Source of the DNA: CAVOHU01 sp963817885
GTDB lineage: Bacteria; Acidobacteriota; Vicinamibacteria; Vicinamibacterales; JAKQTR01
DNA length: 64,000 nt
Direction of reading: 5' to 3'
NCBI GenBank assembly: GCA_963817885.1
Contig: CAWFQE010000007.1
Location: 186,001 to 250,000 of the forward strand
Position 1 is the first letter of the stretch, and every line of letters begins with the position of its first letter. Shown here piece by piece: positions 26,132 to 34,885 of the stretch. The notes beneath the pieces were generated by a model. It searched no databases. It had not been told where the DNA came from and saw only the letters and a list, made by a program, of their open reading frames with translations. The position numbers and the translations under genes were made by a program.

Positions 26132-26893
26132 ATGCTCATCGCTGCGCTCGATACGACCACCCGGGCCGGCAGCATGGCCCTGCTGCGGGACGGGCAGGTC
26201 CTCGATCTGGGCGTCGGTGACCCGGCCCGGGGCCACGCCGAGCGCCTGCCCGAGGACCTGATCGCGCTGATGAAGCGGCACGGGCTCCGGCCGCGCGATG
26301 TCGACCTCTACGCGGTCACCGCGGGGCCAGGGTCGTTCACGGGCCTGCGAATAGGCATTGCCACGGTACAAGGGCTCGCATTCGCCGCGCGCCGGCCGGT
26401 CGTCGCCGTGTCCGCGCTCGAGGCGCTCGCCGTCGCGGCCCTCGGCCCGGGGCGCCTGACGGGCGACTTCCCGGTCGCCGTCTGGATGGACGCGCAGCGA
26501 GGCGAAGTGTTTTCGGCCGTCTACCGGCGATTGTCCCCGGAGAACACCGCTGGCGCGCCGTTTCACGAGGGCGCTGCACCCGAGGTGGACATCGTCGATC
26601 AGGCGGAGGTCGCCAGTCCCGACGACACGCTGGATCGCTGGCGCGGAACACCATTTGGCGACAGACTTCGGTTCATCGGAGACGGCGCAATCAGGTATCG
26701 CGAGCGCATTCTCGCCGGGTTCGGACCCGGGGTGACCATCGTCGATCCGACGCCCCCGCTGGCCGCCGTCATCGGCGAGATGGCCGGGCGGCGAGCAGAA
26801 CGCGGCGAAGCCGTGGCGCCGCATGCCATCCGTCCCGTCTACGTGCGGCGGCCAGACGCGGAGTTGGCCCGTGACAGGCGTGCGAGGGCCTGA
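26132..26893 (+). CDS. tsaB: tRNA threonylcarbamoyladenosine biosynthesis protein TsaB
   Basis: A 253-aa ASKHA-fold protein, the TsaD partner in t6A37 tRNA modification. It begins 'MLIAALDTTTRAGSMALL' and has 'YAVTAGPGSFTGLRIGIATVQGLA', the signature of TsaB. Its C-terminal half is somewhat longer than E. coli TsaB. It is divergent from mutS with a 94-bp spacer and is followed within 2 bases by rimI, the common tsaB-rimI pairing. tsaD and tsaE are not in the window. Confidence 0.92.
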   Translation: MLIAALDTTTRAGSMALLRDGQVLDLGVGDPARGHAERLPEDLIALMKRHGLRPRDVDLYAVTAGPGSFTGLRIGIATVQGLAFAARRPVVAVSALEALAVAALGPGRLTGDFPVAVWMDAQRGEVFSAVYRRLSPENTAGAPFHEGAAPEVDIVDQAEVASPDDTLDRWRGTPFGDRLRFIGDGAIRYRERILAGFGPGVTIVDPTPPLAAVIGEMAGRRAERGEAVAPHAIRPVYVRRPDAELARDRRARA

Positions 26894-26894
26894 G

Positions 26895-27401
26895 ATGGAC
26901 GGCGTGCGCTTTGAGGAGATCGACTTGCGCTTTGAGGAGATCGACGTCGAGCGCGATCTCGGAGCCATCCTGGATCTCGACGCCTCGACGTTCTCCTCGC
27001 CCTGGACTCGTCCGATGTACCAGCAGTTCCTCGCGAATCGCCAGGTCGCTCACATTTGCGTGATTCGGACCGGAGAAGCAGGACTGGTCGGCTACTGCTC
27101 GTACATGCTGATCGTCGACGAAATCCACATCAACAACCTGGCTGTCCGGAAGGAATGGCGTGGACGTGGGCTGGGCGAGGCCCTGATTGCACACGTCATC
27201 GACACGGGCTCCAGGCTCGGCGCCCGAAGCGCTACCCTGGAGGTGCGTCGGTCGAACGTCGGCGCCCGGGCGCTCTATGCCAGGGCGGGTTTCGTCGAGG
27301 AGGCAGTTCGGAGGAACTACTACACCGCTCCGGTCGAGGACGCGCTGGTGCTCTGGAAGCGTGAGTTTTGCTCGACCCTACGCCCGGATCCAAGTTATTG
27401 A
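26895..27401 (+). CDS. rimI: Ribosomal protein S18 alanine N-acetyltransferase RimI-like GNAT
   Basis: A 168-aa GNAT acetyltransferase with the acetyl-CoA motif 'VRKEWRGRGLGEALI', preceded by the 'EIHINNLAV' strand and followed by 'LEVRRSNVGARALYARAGF', the usual RimI region. RimI acetylates the N-terminal Ala of ribosomal protein S18. The ATG at 26895 follows the tsaB stop by one base. The first residues contain a seven-codon tandem duplication (RFEEIDL RFEEIDV), so the true start could be different, but no ribosome site separates the options. Confidence 0.9.
   Translation: MDGVRFEEIDLRFEEIDVERDLGAILDLDASTFSSPWTRPMYQQFLANRQVAHICVIRTGEAGLVGYCSYMLIVDEIHINNLAVRKEWRGRGLGEALIAHVIDTGSRLGARSATLEVRRSNVGARALYARAGFVEEAVRRNYYTAPVEDALVLWKREFCSTLRPDPSY
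26905..26946 (+). repeat. 21-bp tandem duplication at the rimI 5' end
   Basis: Two adjacent 21-base copies beginning TGCGCTTTGAGGAGATCGAC and differing only at the last base, encoding the near-identical heptads RFEEIDL and RFEEIDV. The frame is preserved. Confidence 0.9.
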
Positions 27402-27416
27402 ATCGAATCCAGGTGC

Positions 27417-27445
27417 TTGAATCGGCCATGGCCTTGTGGTAGTTT
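27417..27445 (+). promoter_or_regulatory. Candidate sigma-70 promoter for the YdcH-like gene
   Basis: TTGAAT, a 17-base spacer ending in TGG, and TAGTTT: a four-of-six -35, an extended -10 (TGn) and a three-of-six -10. The predicted transcript would have a leader of roughly 125 bases before the ATG at 27575. Confidence 0.35.
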
Positions 27446-27574
27446 TCCCGTAGACACATGGGTTTGATCTCCGAGGTCCCGAACTCAGTCAGACCCGCAT
27501 CGAGGGCCCAACCGATGTACCTGCACCGGTGCACCCGCGCGCTTCTGCAAGCCCAATAGAAGGAGGCGGAGGGA

Positions 27575-27823
27575 ATGACGGCAGACTCATCCGATCTGAG
27601 GTCGCTGCTGATCCAAACCGACGGCGAGTTTCGTCAACTCGCGAACCGGCACCGCGAACTGGAAGACCGACTCCACGAATTGTCAGACAAGCAGTATCTG
27701 TCCGAGCCCGAGCAGGTCGAGCAGGTGACGCTGAAAAAGCGGAAGCTCCAACTCAAAGATCGAATGGAAGACATCATCCGCAGAACTCGCGGAATGGCGG
27801 AGCCGCACACCTTGTCGGCTTGA
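27575..27823 (+). CDS. YdcH/DUF465-family small coiled-coil protein
   Basis: An 82-aa, highly charged helical protein. Its body ('FRQLANRHRELEDRLHELSDKQYLSEPEQVEQVTLKKRKLQLKDRM') follows the DUF465/YdcH pattern of a helical hairpin with the conserved 'LKKRKLQLKDRM' region. The function of the family is unknown. The start is backed by a strong ribosome site (AGGAGG) about 8 bases before the ATG. It appears monocistronic: candidate promoter upstream and a strong terminator downstream. Confidence 0.85.
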   Translation: MTADSSDLRSLLIQTDGEFRQLANRHRELEDRLHELSDKQYLSEPEQVEQVTLKKRKLQLKDRMEDIIRRTRGMAEPHTLSA

Positions 27824-27875
27824 GACTCCGCACGCACGGGGCGCACCCGGTGCGTCTCGCGAATCGAGAACCCTG

Positions 27876-27922
27876 AAACGGCGGCCGCGCTCGAGACGAG
27901 CTCCGGCCGCCGTTTCCGTTTT
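27876..27922 (+). terminator. Strong intrinsic terminator after the YdcH-like gene
   Basis: A perfect 12-base stem (AAACGGCGGCCG with CGGCCGCCGTTT) plus an inner GCTCG/CGAGC stem, followed by CCGTTTT. This is the best terminator in the window and isolates the YdcH-like gene from psd. Confidence 0.8.
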
Positions 27923-27972
27923 GAGGGACCGAACCTCGCGTGGGCGGCTGGCGGTGGCTCTGGCGCGTGAAG

Positions 27973-28001
27973 TGGGCATCGCGATGCTCGGCATGTAGAA
28001 T
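27973..28001 (+). promoter_or_regulatory. Candidate promoter for psd-pssA, leaderless or nearly so
   Basis: TGGGCA, a 17-base spacer and TAGAAT (four and five of six consensus bases). The -10 ends 8 bases before the psd ATG at 28010, so the transcript would start at or just before the start codon. Confidence 0.4.
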
Positions 28002-28009
28002 AGGCTACG

Positions 28010-28660
28010 ATGCGATTTGATCGAGCTGGATGGCCGTTCATCGGCCTGGGCCTTGTACCGGCGACCGTTTTTCTTGCGGCGGGGTGGTGGCTGGCGGGCG
28101 GCGTGTTTCTCGCCCTCGCGGCGTTCATGGCGTTCTTCTTTCGCGATCCGGAGCGCAGGATCCCGGCGCAGCCCGGCTCGGTGGTGTCGCCGGCCGACGG
28201 CCGGGTCATGGTTGCGGGTGACGGGCAGACCGGTGTCGCTCCGCCCGGAACGTGGCGCCAGATCAGCATTTTCCTCTCACCGGTGAACGTCCATATCAAC
28301 CGCATCCCGGTGGGCGGAACGGTCGCCCGCGTCCAGCGCACGCCTGGACGATACCTGGCCGCGTACCGGCCCGAGTCCGGCGTCTCCAATCAGCGGAACG
28401 AAGTGTGGATCGATCATGACGGCGAGACTGTCGTGTGCCGGCAGGTCGTCGGCGTCCTGGCCAGGCGGCTGGTATGCCGGGTTCGTCCGGGAGACGCGGT
28501 CGAGACAGGCCAGCGGTTCGGCCTCATGAAATTTGGCTCTCGCATCGATCTGTTCCTGCCGAGTCACGTCCGGCTGCTGGTGGGCGTCGGCGACAGGGTT
28601 CGGGGAGGCGAGACGATTCTGGCGGCGTGGGACACACGCCGCGGGGAACCGGGATGTTGA
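28010..28660 (+). CDS. psd: Phosphatidylserine decarboxylase (short form)
   Basis: A 216-aa decarboxylase proenzyme of the short, archaeal-like PSD-A type. Two N-terminal hydrophobic segments (about 8-42) anchor it in the inner membrane. 'FRDPERRIP', 'VSPADGRVMVAG' and 'SPVNVHINRIPVGG' are family motifs. 'MKFGSRIDLFLP' contains the Gly-Ser self-cleavage site that generates the pyruvoyl group. It makes phosphatidylethanolamine from the product of PssA, encoded by the next gene, which overlaps its 3' end by 7 bases. Confidence 0.93.
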   Translation: MRFDRAGWPFIGLGLVPATVFLAAGWWLAGGVFLALAAFMAFFFRDPERRIPAQPGSVVSPADGRVMVAGDGQTGVAPPGTWRQISIFLSPVNVHINRIPVGGTVARVQRTPGRYLAAYRPESGVSNQRNEVWIDHDGETVVCRQVVGVLARRLVCRVRPGDAVETGQRFGLMKFGSRIDLFLPSHVRLLVGVGDRVRGGETILAAWDTRRGEPGC

Positions 28661-29490
28661 ATACCGAAGACTCCACCCCTCCCGCCTCAAGCCGGCGGCG
28701 GGGCCTTGTGCTGGAACCGCTGGGGCGTAACGGACAGGCCAGGGCCCGGCTGCGCCGGGGCGTCTACCTGCTGCCCAGCGTGTTCACACTCGGCAACCTC
28801 TTCTGCGGCTATGCGTGCGTGCTGTACGCCATGCGGCGGGATCTCGAGACCGCGGCGCCGTTCATCGCAGCCGCGATCGTCCTGGACATCTTCGACGGGC
28901 GGATCGCCCGAATGACCGGGACCGAGAGCCCGTTCGGCAAGGAATTCGACTCGCTGGCCGACGTCATTTCATTCGGCATCGCGCCCGCGATCATGGCCTA
29001 CGTGTGGGGATTGGAGCCGTTGAATCGCCTTGGGTGGGCCGCCGGGTTCATCTTCGTCACGGCCGCCGCCATGCGGCTGGCGAGGTTCAACATCCAGAGC
29101 ACGACAGCGTCCGACAAGCGCTACTTCGCGGGATTGCCCAGCCCGGCGGCCGCCGCTGTGGTGGCCGGCACGATCTATCTGTACCCCCAGGGCTTTCAGG
29201 GCCAGGCTGGCGCGCTGGTCGCGCTTGCCATGATCATCGTGCCCGGCGTGCTGATGGTTTCGACCGTGCGATTCCGCAGCTTCAAGACCATCGATCTCCA
29301 GGCCCGGCGTTCCTACAAGGTGCTGGCGATCCTGGCGTTGGTCATCGCGCTCGTCCAATGGCATCCGAAAGTCGTGCTGGTCATCCTGGCGTACACCTAT
29401 CTGCTGAGCGCATTTGTCGAATGGGTCGTGCAGCGCATCCGGCGCAGGGGGCAGCGATCCGCCCCGCCTGCCGCGACGCCAAGTGCATGA
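28654..29490 (+). CDS. pssA: CDP-diacylglycerol-serine O-phosphatidyltransferase
   Basis: A 278-aa integral membrane CDP-alcohol phosphatidyltransferase. The catalytic motif DGxxARx8GxxxDxxxD is intact in 'FDGRIARMTGTESPFGKEFD' and the following SLAD. About eight hydrophobic segments are present. It joins CDP-diacylglycerol and serine to form phosphatidylserine, which Psd decarboxylates. The ATG at 28654 lies inside the psd 3' end, so the pair is translationally coupled. The longer upstream frame is a psd shadow. The first 35 residues are a basic cytoplasmic extension. Confidence 0.93.
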   Translation: MLNTEDSTPPASSRRRGLVLEPLGRNGQARARLRRGVYLLPSVFTLGNLFCGYACVLYAMRRDLETAAPFIAAAIVLDIFDGRIARMTGTESPFGKEFDSLADVISFGIAPAIMAYVWGLEPLNRLGWAAGFIFVTAAAMRLARFNIQSTTASDKRYFAGLPSPAAAAVVAGTIYLYPQGFQGQAGALVALAMIIVPGVLMVSTVRFRSFKTIDLQARRSYKVLAILALVIALVQWHPKVVLVILAYTYLLSAFVEWVVQRIRRRGQRSAPPAATPSA

Positions 29491-29505
29491 GGTAGCGGCG
29501 CGCCG

Positions 29506-32500
29506 CTATCCGGCGGCCGGGCCCGCTGGCGCCGGGTCGCCAGGCGCTCGGCCGATCGGAATTCTCAGCGTCACGGTCGTGCCGTTTCCCGACGCGCTCG
29601 TCACCGTGATGCTTCCCCCGTGCAGGTCGATGTTCCGCTTCGCGATCGTCAGGCCGAGACCCGTTCCGACGGCCTTGGTCGAGAAGTAGGGTTCGAACAC
29701 GCGCCTCAGCGCCTCGGCGTCCATCCCGGCCCCCGTATCCCTGACCTCGATGTCGACGGCCCGATCATCCCCGGCGGCGTTCGCCGTAATCCTGAGCTCG
29801 CCCCCGCTGGGCATCGCGTGAAGGGCGTTGTCGATGATGTTGGTCATCGCGCGTCCGATCAGCGTGCGGTCGATCCAGATGAGCGGCAGCTCCGCCGGGA
29901 CGTCGATTCGCAGCAGGATCCGGTCCGACACGCCAGTCCGGTACGGCTGCACGATCTCGTCGACCAGCTCGCCGACCGATGTGGCCACGGGCCGCGGCGT
30001 CGGCGCGGAGGCGAAGCTCGAGAATTCTCCGGCGATCTGCCTGAGCAGCCGGACCTGGCTGAGGATCGAGTTGATGCAGTCCTCGAGAATCGGGGACAGC
30101 GGGCTCCCGCGGTCGACGTGAACGCGCCGGAGGTGCTCGGCCGACAGCTGGATGGGCGTCAGCGGGTTCTTGATCTCGTGCGCCACCTGCCGGGCCATGT
30201 CGGCCCACGCTTCGAGCCGGTGGGTGCGCTCGAGCTGGGCCTGCTGGCGCTGCAGTTCGGACGCCATGCTGTTGAACGCTTCAACCAGGCGTCGCAGCTC
30301 GTCCGACGACGTGAGGGCGACGCGGGCATCGAGATCGCCGTGGGCAATTCGTGAGGTCGCACGGCGCAGCCGGTTCACGGGATCCGCGATCCGCTCGGCC
30401 ATCCAGTACCCGAGGCCCGATCCGGCGAGGATGAAGGCGACGACGGCGAGCAGGATCCGCCGGGTCAAATCGTCGATCTCGCGCTCGATGGCCTGCTGGC
30501 GCAGTGTCAGCGGCACCGTGAGGATCGCCTCTCGGCCGCCGGCCCTGACGGGCGCCGCCGCGAGCATGTAGGTCGATCGTCCCGCCCGCTCCTCGCCGAC
30601 AATCCCCGCCCGCCGATCGATGGCGATGGCGCGATAGACGTCGGCCGAGGTCCGGGTCGGGAGCAGGCCCGACGCAAACAGGTCGCGTTCGCTCGTGGCG
30701 ATCAGGTACGGCCCGTCGAACACGTTGACGTCCTGGTCGATCGCGCGCCCCAGCCAGACCAGGACGTCGTCATCGAGCGTGAGCGGGCCGCTCTCGCGCT
30801 CCTGGAGGCGGCCCGTCTCCTCGACGACGCGCTGCGCGACGGCCGTCGTGCGAGTCGCGGCATCCTCGATGTCGGCCCGGAGCCGGGTCGTCATGTAGGC
30901 TCGGGCCACAAAGGCCAGCGTCAGCACGGGGATGACCGCCGCGGCGACGAAGGCCAGGAACAGCTTCCGGTAGAAGCTTGCCCGGATCTCCCGCAGCAGG
31001 TCACGTCCGCGCGACGTCTGCCGCCCGGCGATCGTGCCGCCCGCAACCAGCACGAACAACAGCACGACGTTGACCGTGGCCGAGAGCGTGCCGAGCTCGG
31101 CGATGTTGATCAGATGTCCGATCGCCGTCACAACAGGGTAGCCGAGCGCGTAGATGCCGCCCCGATCGTTCGAAAGGTAGACGTAGTAGGGCTTTCCGGC
31201 TTGTTCGAGCCGGGTCCAGAAGGGCTGGCGCGACGCATAGATCCTGTTGAACGTCTCTTCGCCGAGTGTCCACGCGCGTGTGCCCGACATGTAGAGCGGG
31301 CGGCGGCTCCAGCCGTAGACCACGAATTCGACATCGCGCCCTGACATTCCCTCGGAGATGAGATCGCGATTGCCGCGCAGCAGCTCGACGTACGGGTTCT
31401 GTGACGTAATGAAGGGCAGCGTTCCGTAGTCGAGCATCGAGTGGATGACAATCGCGCCGACGATGACCGGTTTCCCGGATCCCGACGGGTCCGCCGCGCA
31501 GATGCCGCGGCCGGCATGCAGCAGCCGGCGTTCCTCGGAGCCGAACGGCGACACCTCCTCGAACAGGTCCCACTGACAGCCCGGCTCCTGCCATCTCTGC
31601 TGCGTGGACGTGTACTCCGGAAGGTTCAGGGCGAAGCGGCCAACCAGCGCGCCGTTCCGTCCGTAGAGCTCGATTGCCGACGTAATGCGAAACGACGCCA
31701 GGTCCGTTTGCGTCCACACCCTGAAGGCCGCGTCGGTCGGGACCGGGGTCCCTTGCGCGAGCGCGGTCGTGGCGACGACCTCCGCCAGGCCCTTGAGCGC
31801 GTCAATCTGCTGGAGCGAGTGCCGGACGATTCGCTGAAGCTCTTCCCGCTGCCCGGTGGCCTGGGGTGCAAACCGCGTCTCAATCAGCCGATGCTTCGAC
31901 CGTTCCGCGTGAACGAACAGGGATGGGTACACGGACATCGCCGGAAGCGTCAGCGCGAGGAACAGGGCGAGCAGCCGGCCGACCTGTGAAGCGTGGCGGT
32001 ACTTCCGGCCAATCTCCGGTGCCACCCACGCCAGCGCCACGGCCAGCAGTCCCGGGAGCCAGATGCCGACGGCGGGGATCGGCAGTGTCGTCGACGCCGC
32101 GAAGATCGCTGCGCCTCCGATCGGCAGCGCCCAGAACAGCACCAGGCCCAGGCGAGCCCCGCTCCGGAGCGGGAGCCTGGCCCACGCCGCCGCAAGACGC
32201 AGCAGGGTGGCGCAGGCCCAGATCACCGCCGCGTGGCCAAGGACCAGCCCGGCGCCCATCTCGAGGCGCGGCGAGCTCCAGGGATGCAGCGAGAACCGCA
32301 GCAGATCGATCGAGGCGTTCCCCACCGTCTCGCTGAGGAAGTACTGGTAGCCGGCCAGCACCGCGGCGCTGGCAACGGCGGCCCCGGCAAGCACAGCCAG
32401 GCCGAGCGGCCCGGCGGCGAACACGCCAGGCCGTGTCGGCCTGCGCGTCAGCCGCCACCGGTCTTCCAACGAGGCGGCAATCAGCACCAGGCCCAGCGCC

Positions 32501-33543
32501 GCCACCGCCGTGAACAGGAAATCGAGGGGCGAGCGAAGCAGCAGCGCGAGCCGTCCGGCAGCCTGCGCGGCGCCCTGCATCACCGGAGGCCCGACCAATG
32601 CGGGCGGCACGGCAATCCACACCAGCCATCTCGCGGCGCAAATCGACGCGACGGCAAGCAGCGTGGTCAGCGCGTAGGTTCGCCCCTCGCGGGCCCGCGT
32701 GCGCCACTCGCCGATCGGGATGGTGAGCAGGGTGCACGCCAGGGCCAGGACCGTCAGGATCAGGCCGAGCCCAAACCGGCGCAGCGCCTCGCGCGATGCG
32801 GCCACGTCGCTGGCCTCGACGTGGCCCTCGAGCAGCGGCAGACCATCGGTGCCCCCGACGATGAAGCCTGATGGATTGCGGACTTCTCCGGCCCCTTCGT
32901 ACCGTGTCCGAAGCACAACCGGCGCGATGGCCGTCTGCAGGACGAACGTCCCGGCGCCTGGATCGCGCGCATCACCCATGAGGGGCAGCACACGCTCCAC
33001 GACGATGGTGGAAACGCGGACGGCCCGGCCTCCGGAGCTGTCGACCACCGGCCGAACCAGCACCAGGCGCGGGCTGGGCAATCCCGGTGCGACAAACAGC
33101 GCCGCCGGCCCGACCACGCGCGAGGCGGGCAGTTCGGACGGCCGCCCGGCCCACGCAAACGGCACGCCCGCGGGCGTGAACACGGTCACCGCCGTCCCGT
33201 CTTCGCCCGTGATGGCGACTGCCGCCGCTGCCGCATCGAACAGTTGCCGAATCGACCTGGTGTCGGTCGCCGACAGCGCGCTCGAGGCACCGTGTGTCGA
33301 CAGGAAGTCGGCCACACGATGCAGCGACGTCGTCATTTTTGCGAAGTCGCCGCGAACTTCTGCGGCGACCTTGGCCGCGGCTTCATCATCGTTCCGGCCC
33401 AGGCGCATCGTCTCGATGACGCGACTGCCGACGGCGACCAGCAGCACCAGACCGAGTGTGACGAGAACAAGGCGACGGGTGCGTAGGGCGATGGCTCGAA
33501 GGGAAAATGGGGCGCGCGAGTGGGCCGTGAAGTGTTCAGTCAC
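29506..33543 (-). CDS. Giant multi-pass sensor histidine kinase (NtrY-like C-terminus)
   Basis: A 1345-aa protein with a GTG start. The N-terminal signal-anchor helix (about 24-43) and a periplasmic sensor of about 200 residues are followed by a block of about 11-12 hydrophobic helices (about 260-540). A second extracytoplasmic region (about 550-810), two more helices, a third sensor (about 880-1030), HAMP ('ERIADPVNRLRRATSRIAHGD') and HisKA-HATPase complete it. The phospho-acceptor is in 'VAHEIKNPLTPIQLSAEHLRR', with N-box 'NIIDNALHAMP', G1 'RDTGAGMD' and G2 'GTGLGLTIAKRN'. The kinase half resembles NtrY. No response regulator is adjacent. The gene is much larger than usual kinases and runs opposite to pssA. 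Confidence 0.88.
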   Translation of the reverse strand: MTEHFTAHSRAPFSLRAIALRTRRLVLVTLGLVLLVAVGSRVIETMRLGRNDDEAAAKVAAEVRGDFAKMTTSLHRVADFLSTHGASSALSATDTRSIRQLFDAAAAAVAITGEDGTAVTVFTPAGVPFAWAGRPSELPASRVVGPAALFVAPGLPSPRLVLVRPVVDSSGGRAVRVSTIVVERVLPLMGDARDPGAGTFVLQTAIAPVVLRTRYEGAGEVRNPSGFIVGGTDGLPLLEGHVEASDVAASREALRRFGLGLILTVLALACTLLTIPIGEWRTRAREGRTYALTTLLAVASICAARWLVWIAVPPALVGPPVMQGAAQAAGRLALLLRSPLDFLFTAVAALGLVLIAASLEDRWRLTRRPTRPGVFAAGPLGLAVLAGAAVASAAVLAGYQYFLSETVGNASIDLLRFSLHPWSSPRLEMGAGLVLGHAAVIWACATLLRLAAAWARLPLRSGARLGLVLFWALPIGGAAIFAASTTLPIPAVGIWLPGLLAVALAWVAPEIGRKYRHASQVGRLLALFLALTLPAMSVYPSLFVHAERSKHRLIETRFAPQATGQREELQRIVRHSLQQIDALKGLAEVVATTALAQGTPVPTDAAFRVWTQTDLASFRITSAIELYGRNGALVGRFALNLPEYTSTQQRWQEPGCQWDLFEEVSPFGSEERRLLHAGRGICAADPSGSGKPVIVGAIVIHSMLDYGTLPFITSQNPYVELLRGNRDLISEGMSGRDVEFVVYGWSRRPLYMSGTRAWTLGEETFNRIYASRQPFWTRLEQAGKPYYVYLSNDRGGIYALGYPVVTAIGHLINIAELGTLSATVNVVLLFVLVAGGTIAGRQTSRGRDLLREIRASFYRKLFLAFVAAAVIPVLTLAFVARAYMTTRLRADIEDAATRTTAVAQRVVEETGRLQERESGPLTLDDDVLVWLGRAIDQDVNVFDGPYLIATSERDLFASGLLPTRTSADVYRAIAIDRRAGIVGEERAGRSTYMLAAAPVRAGGREAILTVPLTLRQQAIEREIDDLTRRILLAVVAFILAGSGLGYWMAERIADPVNRLRRATSRIAHGDLDARVALTSSDELRRLVEAFNSMASELQRQQAQLERTHRLEAWADMARQVAHEIKNPLTPIQLSAEHLRRVHVDRGSPLSPILEDCINSILSQVRLLRQIAGEFSSFASAPTPRPVATSVGELVDEIVQPYRTGVSDRILLRIDVPAELPLIWIDRTLIGRAMTNIIDNALHAMPSGGELRITANAAGDDRAVDIEVRDTGAGMDAEALRRVFEPYFSTKAVGTGLGLTIAKRNIDLHGGSITVTSASGNGTTVTLRIPIGRAPGDPAPAGPAAG

Positions 33544-33859
33544 GCCGTTTTGGTCATGCCAGCATACCGACCGTGGCTTGCCGGGACAAGCAGCCGCTTA
33601 CCGTGGAACGCCGCGAGGTCCGTGCGGCCCCCCGCTGGATGAGCCTCCAGGCAGGGATGGCTGACACAGCCGTAGGGTATTTCACACGCAAAGATGATGC
33701 CTGACCATCCTGGCTGGTGTTGTCGCGCCTGCGGCGTTCCCGCCGCCGCCACACCGGCCCCGGTGGCCTCTCTTCTGGACGCCTGTCGCCGGAGGCGGCC
33801 ATGGGAGACGACCACGGTCCCCCGTTCGGAGCCTGAAGCGTGTTATATAGAACGTTGCG
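33544..33859. other. 316-bp divergent spacer
   Basis: This lies between the minus-strand kinase and the plus-strand membrane protein. No ORF with a ribosome site and no RNA gene were recognised. It should carry both promoters. TATATA at 33844-33849 is 11 bases before the membrane-protein ATG and could be its -10. I looked for sigma-54 (GG-N10-GC) elements and found none convincing. Confidence 0.45.
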
Positions 33860-34885
33860 ATGGAGGAAACCGTCTCGGTCAAAACGGCATTGAAACGCGG
33901 AGCCCTGGTCGCCGCGGCCAACTGGCAGGTGATGGCGATCCAGTTCGTCGGTGACTCAACCTTCAAGCTGCTCCTGAGCGTGCCCGTCGTGGGCGGTGCG
34001 CTCCTGGTCGCGCTGGTGCTCGGTCGAGACCTCCCGGAACTGATGAGCGGCGACCTCCGCACCATCATCGCCTCGGTGGCTTCGGCGCTGCTCGCCGAGC
34101 CCGTCGCCCTCGGCGCGTTTCTCGCCGCGTTCGCCCTGGTGGCCCTCGCCGGCTCCGTGATGATGTTCCTGATCAAAGGGGGAACCGTCTCGGTGATGGC
34201 CCAGGCGGAACGACTGGCCGGTCCGGTCGAGCATCCGCCCCTGCGGCTTCCGGCGTTCACGCGAGCCGCGAGGTTCGGCCTGGAACCCTTCAAGGCCGGC
34301 TGCGCGGACATGTTCCGCCGGTACCTTCGGCTCGGGCTGCTCCTGATCGTCGTCTATGTGTTGTCGGCTGCCGCCTACCTGGCCTTGCTGTACGCGGCCT
34401 ATTCCAGGACCGGCGACGGCGGGTTCGGGCTCGAGTGGACTCTGGTCGCGGGCCTGGGGTCAACCCTGCTCGCCGGCTGGATCTCGCTCGTCAACTTCCT
34501 GTATCTGCTCGTGCAGATTGCCGTGGTCGTCGAGGACCGGAGCGTGAGGACCGCCGCGGGCCATGTCGCGCGGTTCCTGCGTTCGGAGCCGCGTGTGGTG
34601 TTTGGCGTCGTCGGCGTGGTGCTGCTCCTCGTGCTGGGGGCGACCGGCGTTTCGTTGATTGCGACCGCCAGCCTCGGCCTGGTGGCGTTCGTGCCGGTGG
34701 CCGGCCTGGCGGTCGTTCCACTCCAGTTGCTGGCCTGGCTGTTCAGGGGATTCTTCTTCCAGTTTCTGGACATGAGTGCGCTCGGTGCCTGCCTGTTCCT
34801 GTATCGGCGATACCTGAGGCGGGTGTCCGGGGAAGCGGTGCCTTCTCATTTCGAACAAGGGTCCCCCGTGAAAGCGAGTGGATGA
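33860..34885 (+). CDS. Polytopic membrane protein of unknown function
   Basis: A 341-aa protein with about six to seven hydrophobic helices, mostly in pairs separated by short polar loops; no signal peptide and no catalytic motif recognised. The layout (long cytoplasmic N-terminus, 'GSVMMFLIKGGTVSVMAQAE', charged loop, C-terminal helix pairs) resembles DUF-type permease-like families, but I do not recognise a named one. The stop overlaps the start of the aminotransferase gene (TGATG), so they form an operon, though a functional link is not evident. Confidence 0.65.
   Translation: MEETVSVKTALKRGALVAAANWQVMAIQFVGDSTFKLLLSVPVVGGALLVALVLGRDLPELMSGDLRTIIASVASALLAEPVALGAFLAAFALVALAGSVMMFLIKGGTVSVMAQAERLAGPVEHPPLRLPAFTRAARFGLEPFKAGCADMFRRYLRLGLLLIVVYVLSAAAYLALLYAAYSRTGDGGFGLEWTLVAGLGSTLLAGWISLVNFLYLLVQIAVVVEDRSVRTAAGHVARFLRSEPRVVFGVVGVVLLLVLGATGVSLIATASLGLVAFVPVAGLAVVPLQLLAWLFRGFFFQFLDMSALGACLFLYRRYLRRVSGEAVPSHFEQGSPVKASG

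Noticed and set aside
33544..33859. Sigma-54 promoter in the spacer upstream of the giant kinase or the membrane protein
   Set aside because: TGGC-like sequences exist but none has the GG-N10-GC spacing with TTGC.
34435..34881. N-terminal extension of the aminotransferase that could hold a MocR-type regulator domain
   Set aside because: The extra sequence is a frame shadow of the membrane-protein gene and shows no winged-helix pattern; the ATG at 34882 is coupled to the previous stop.
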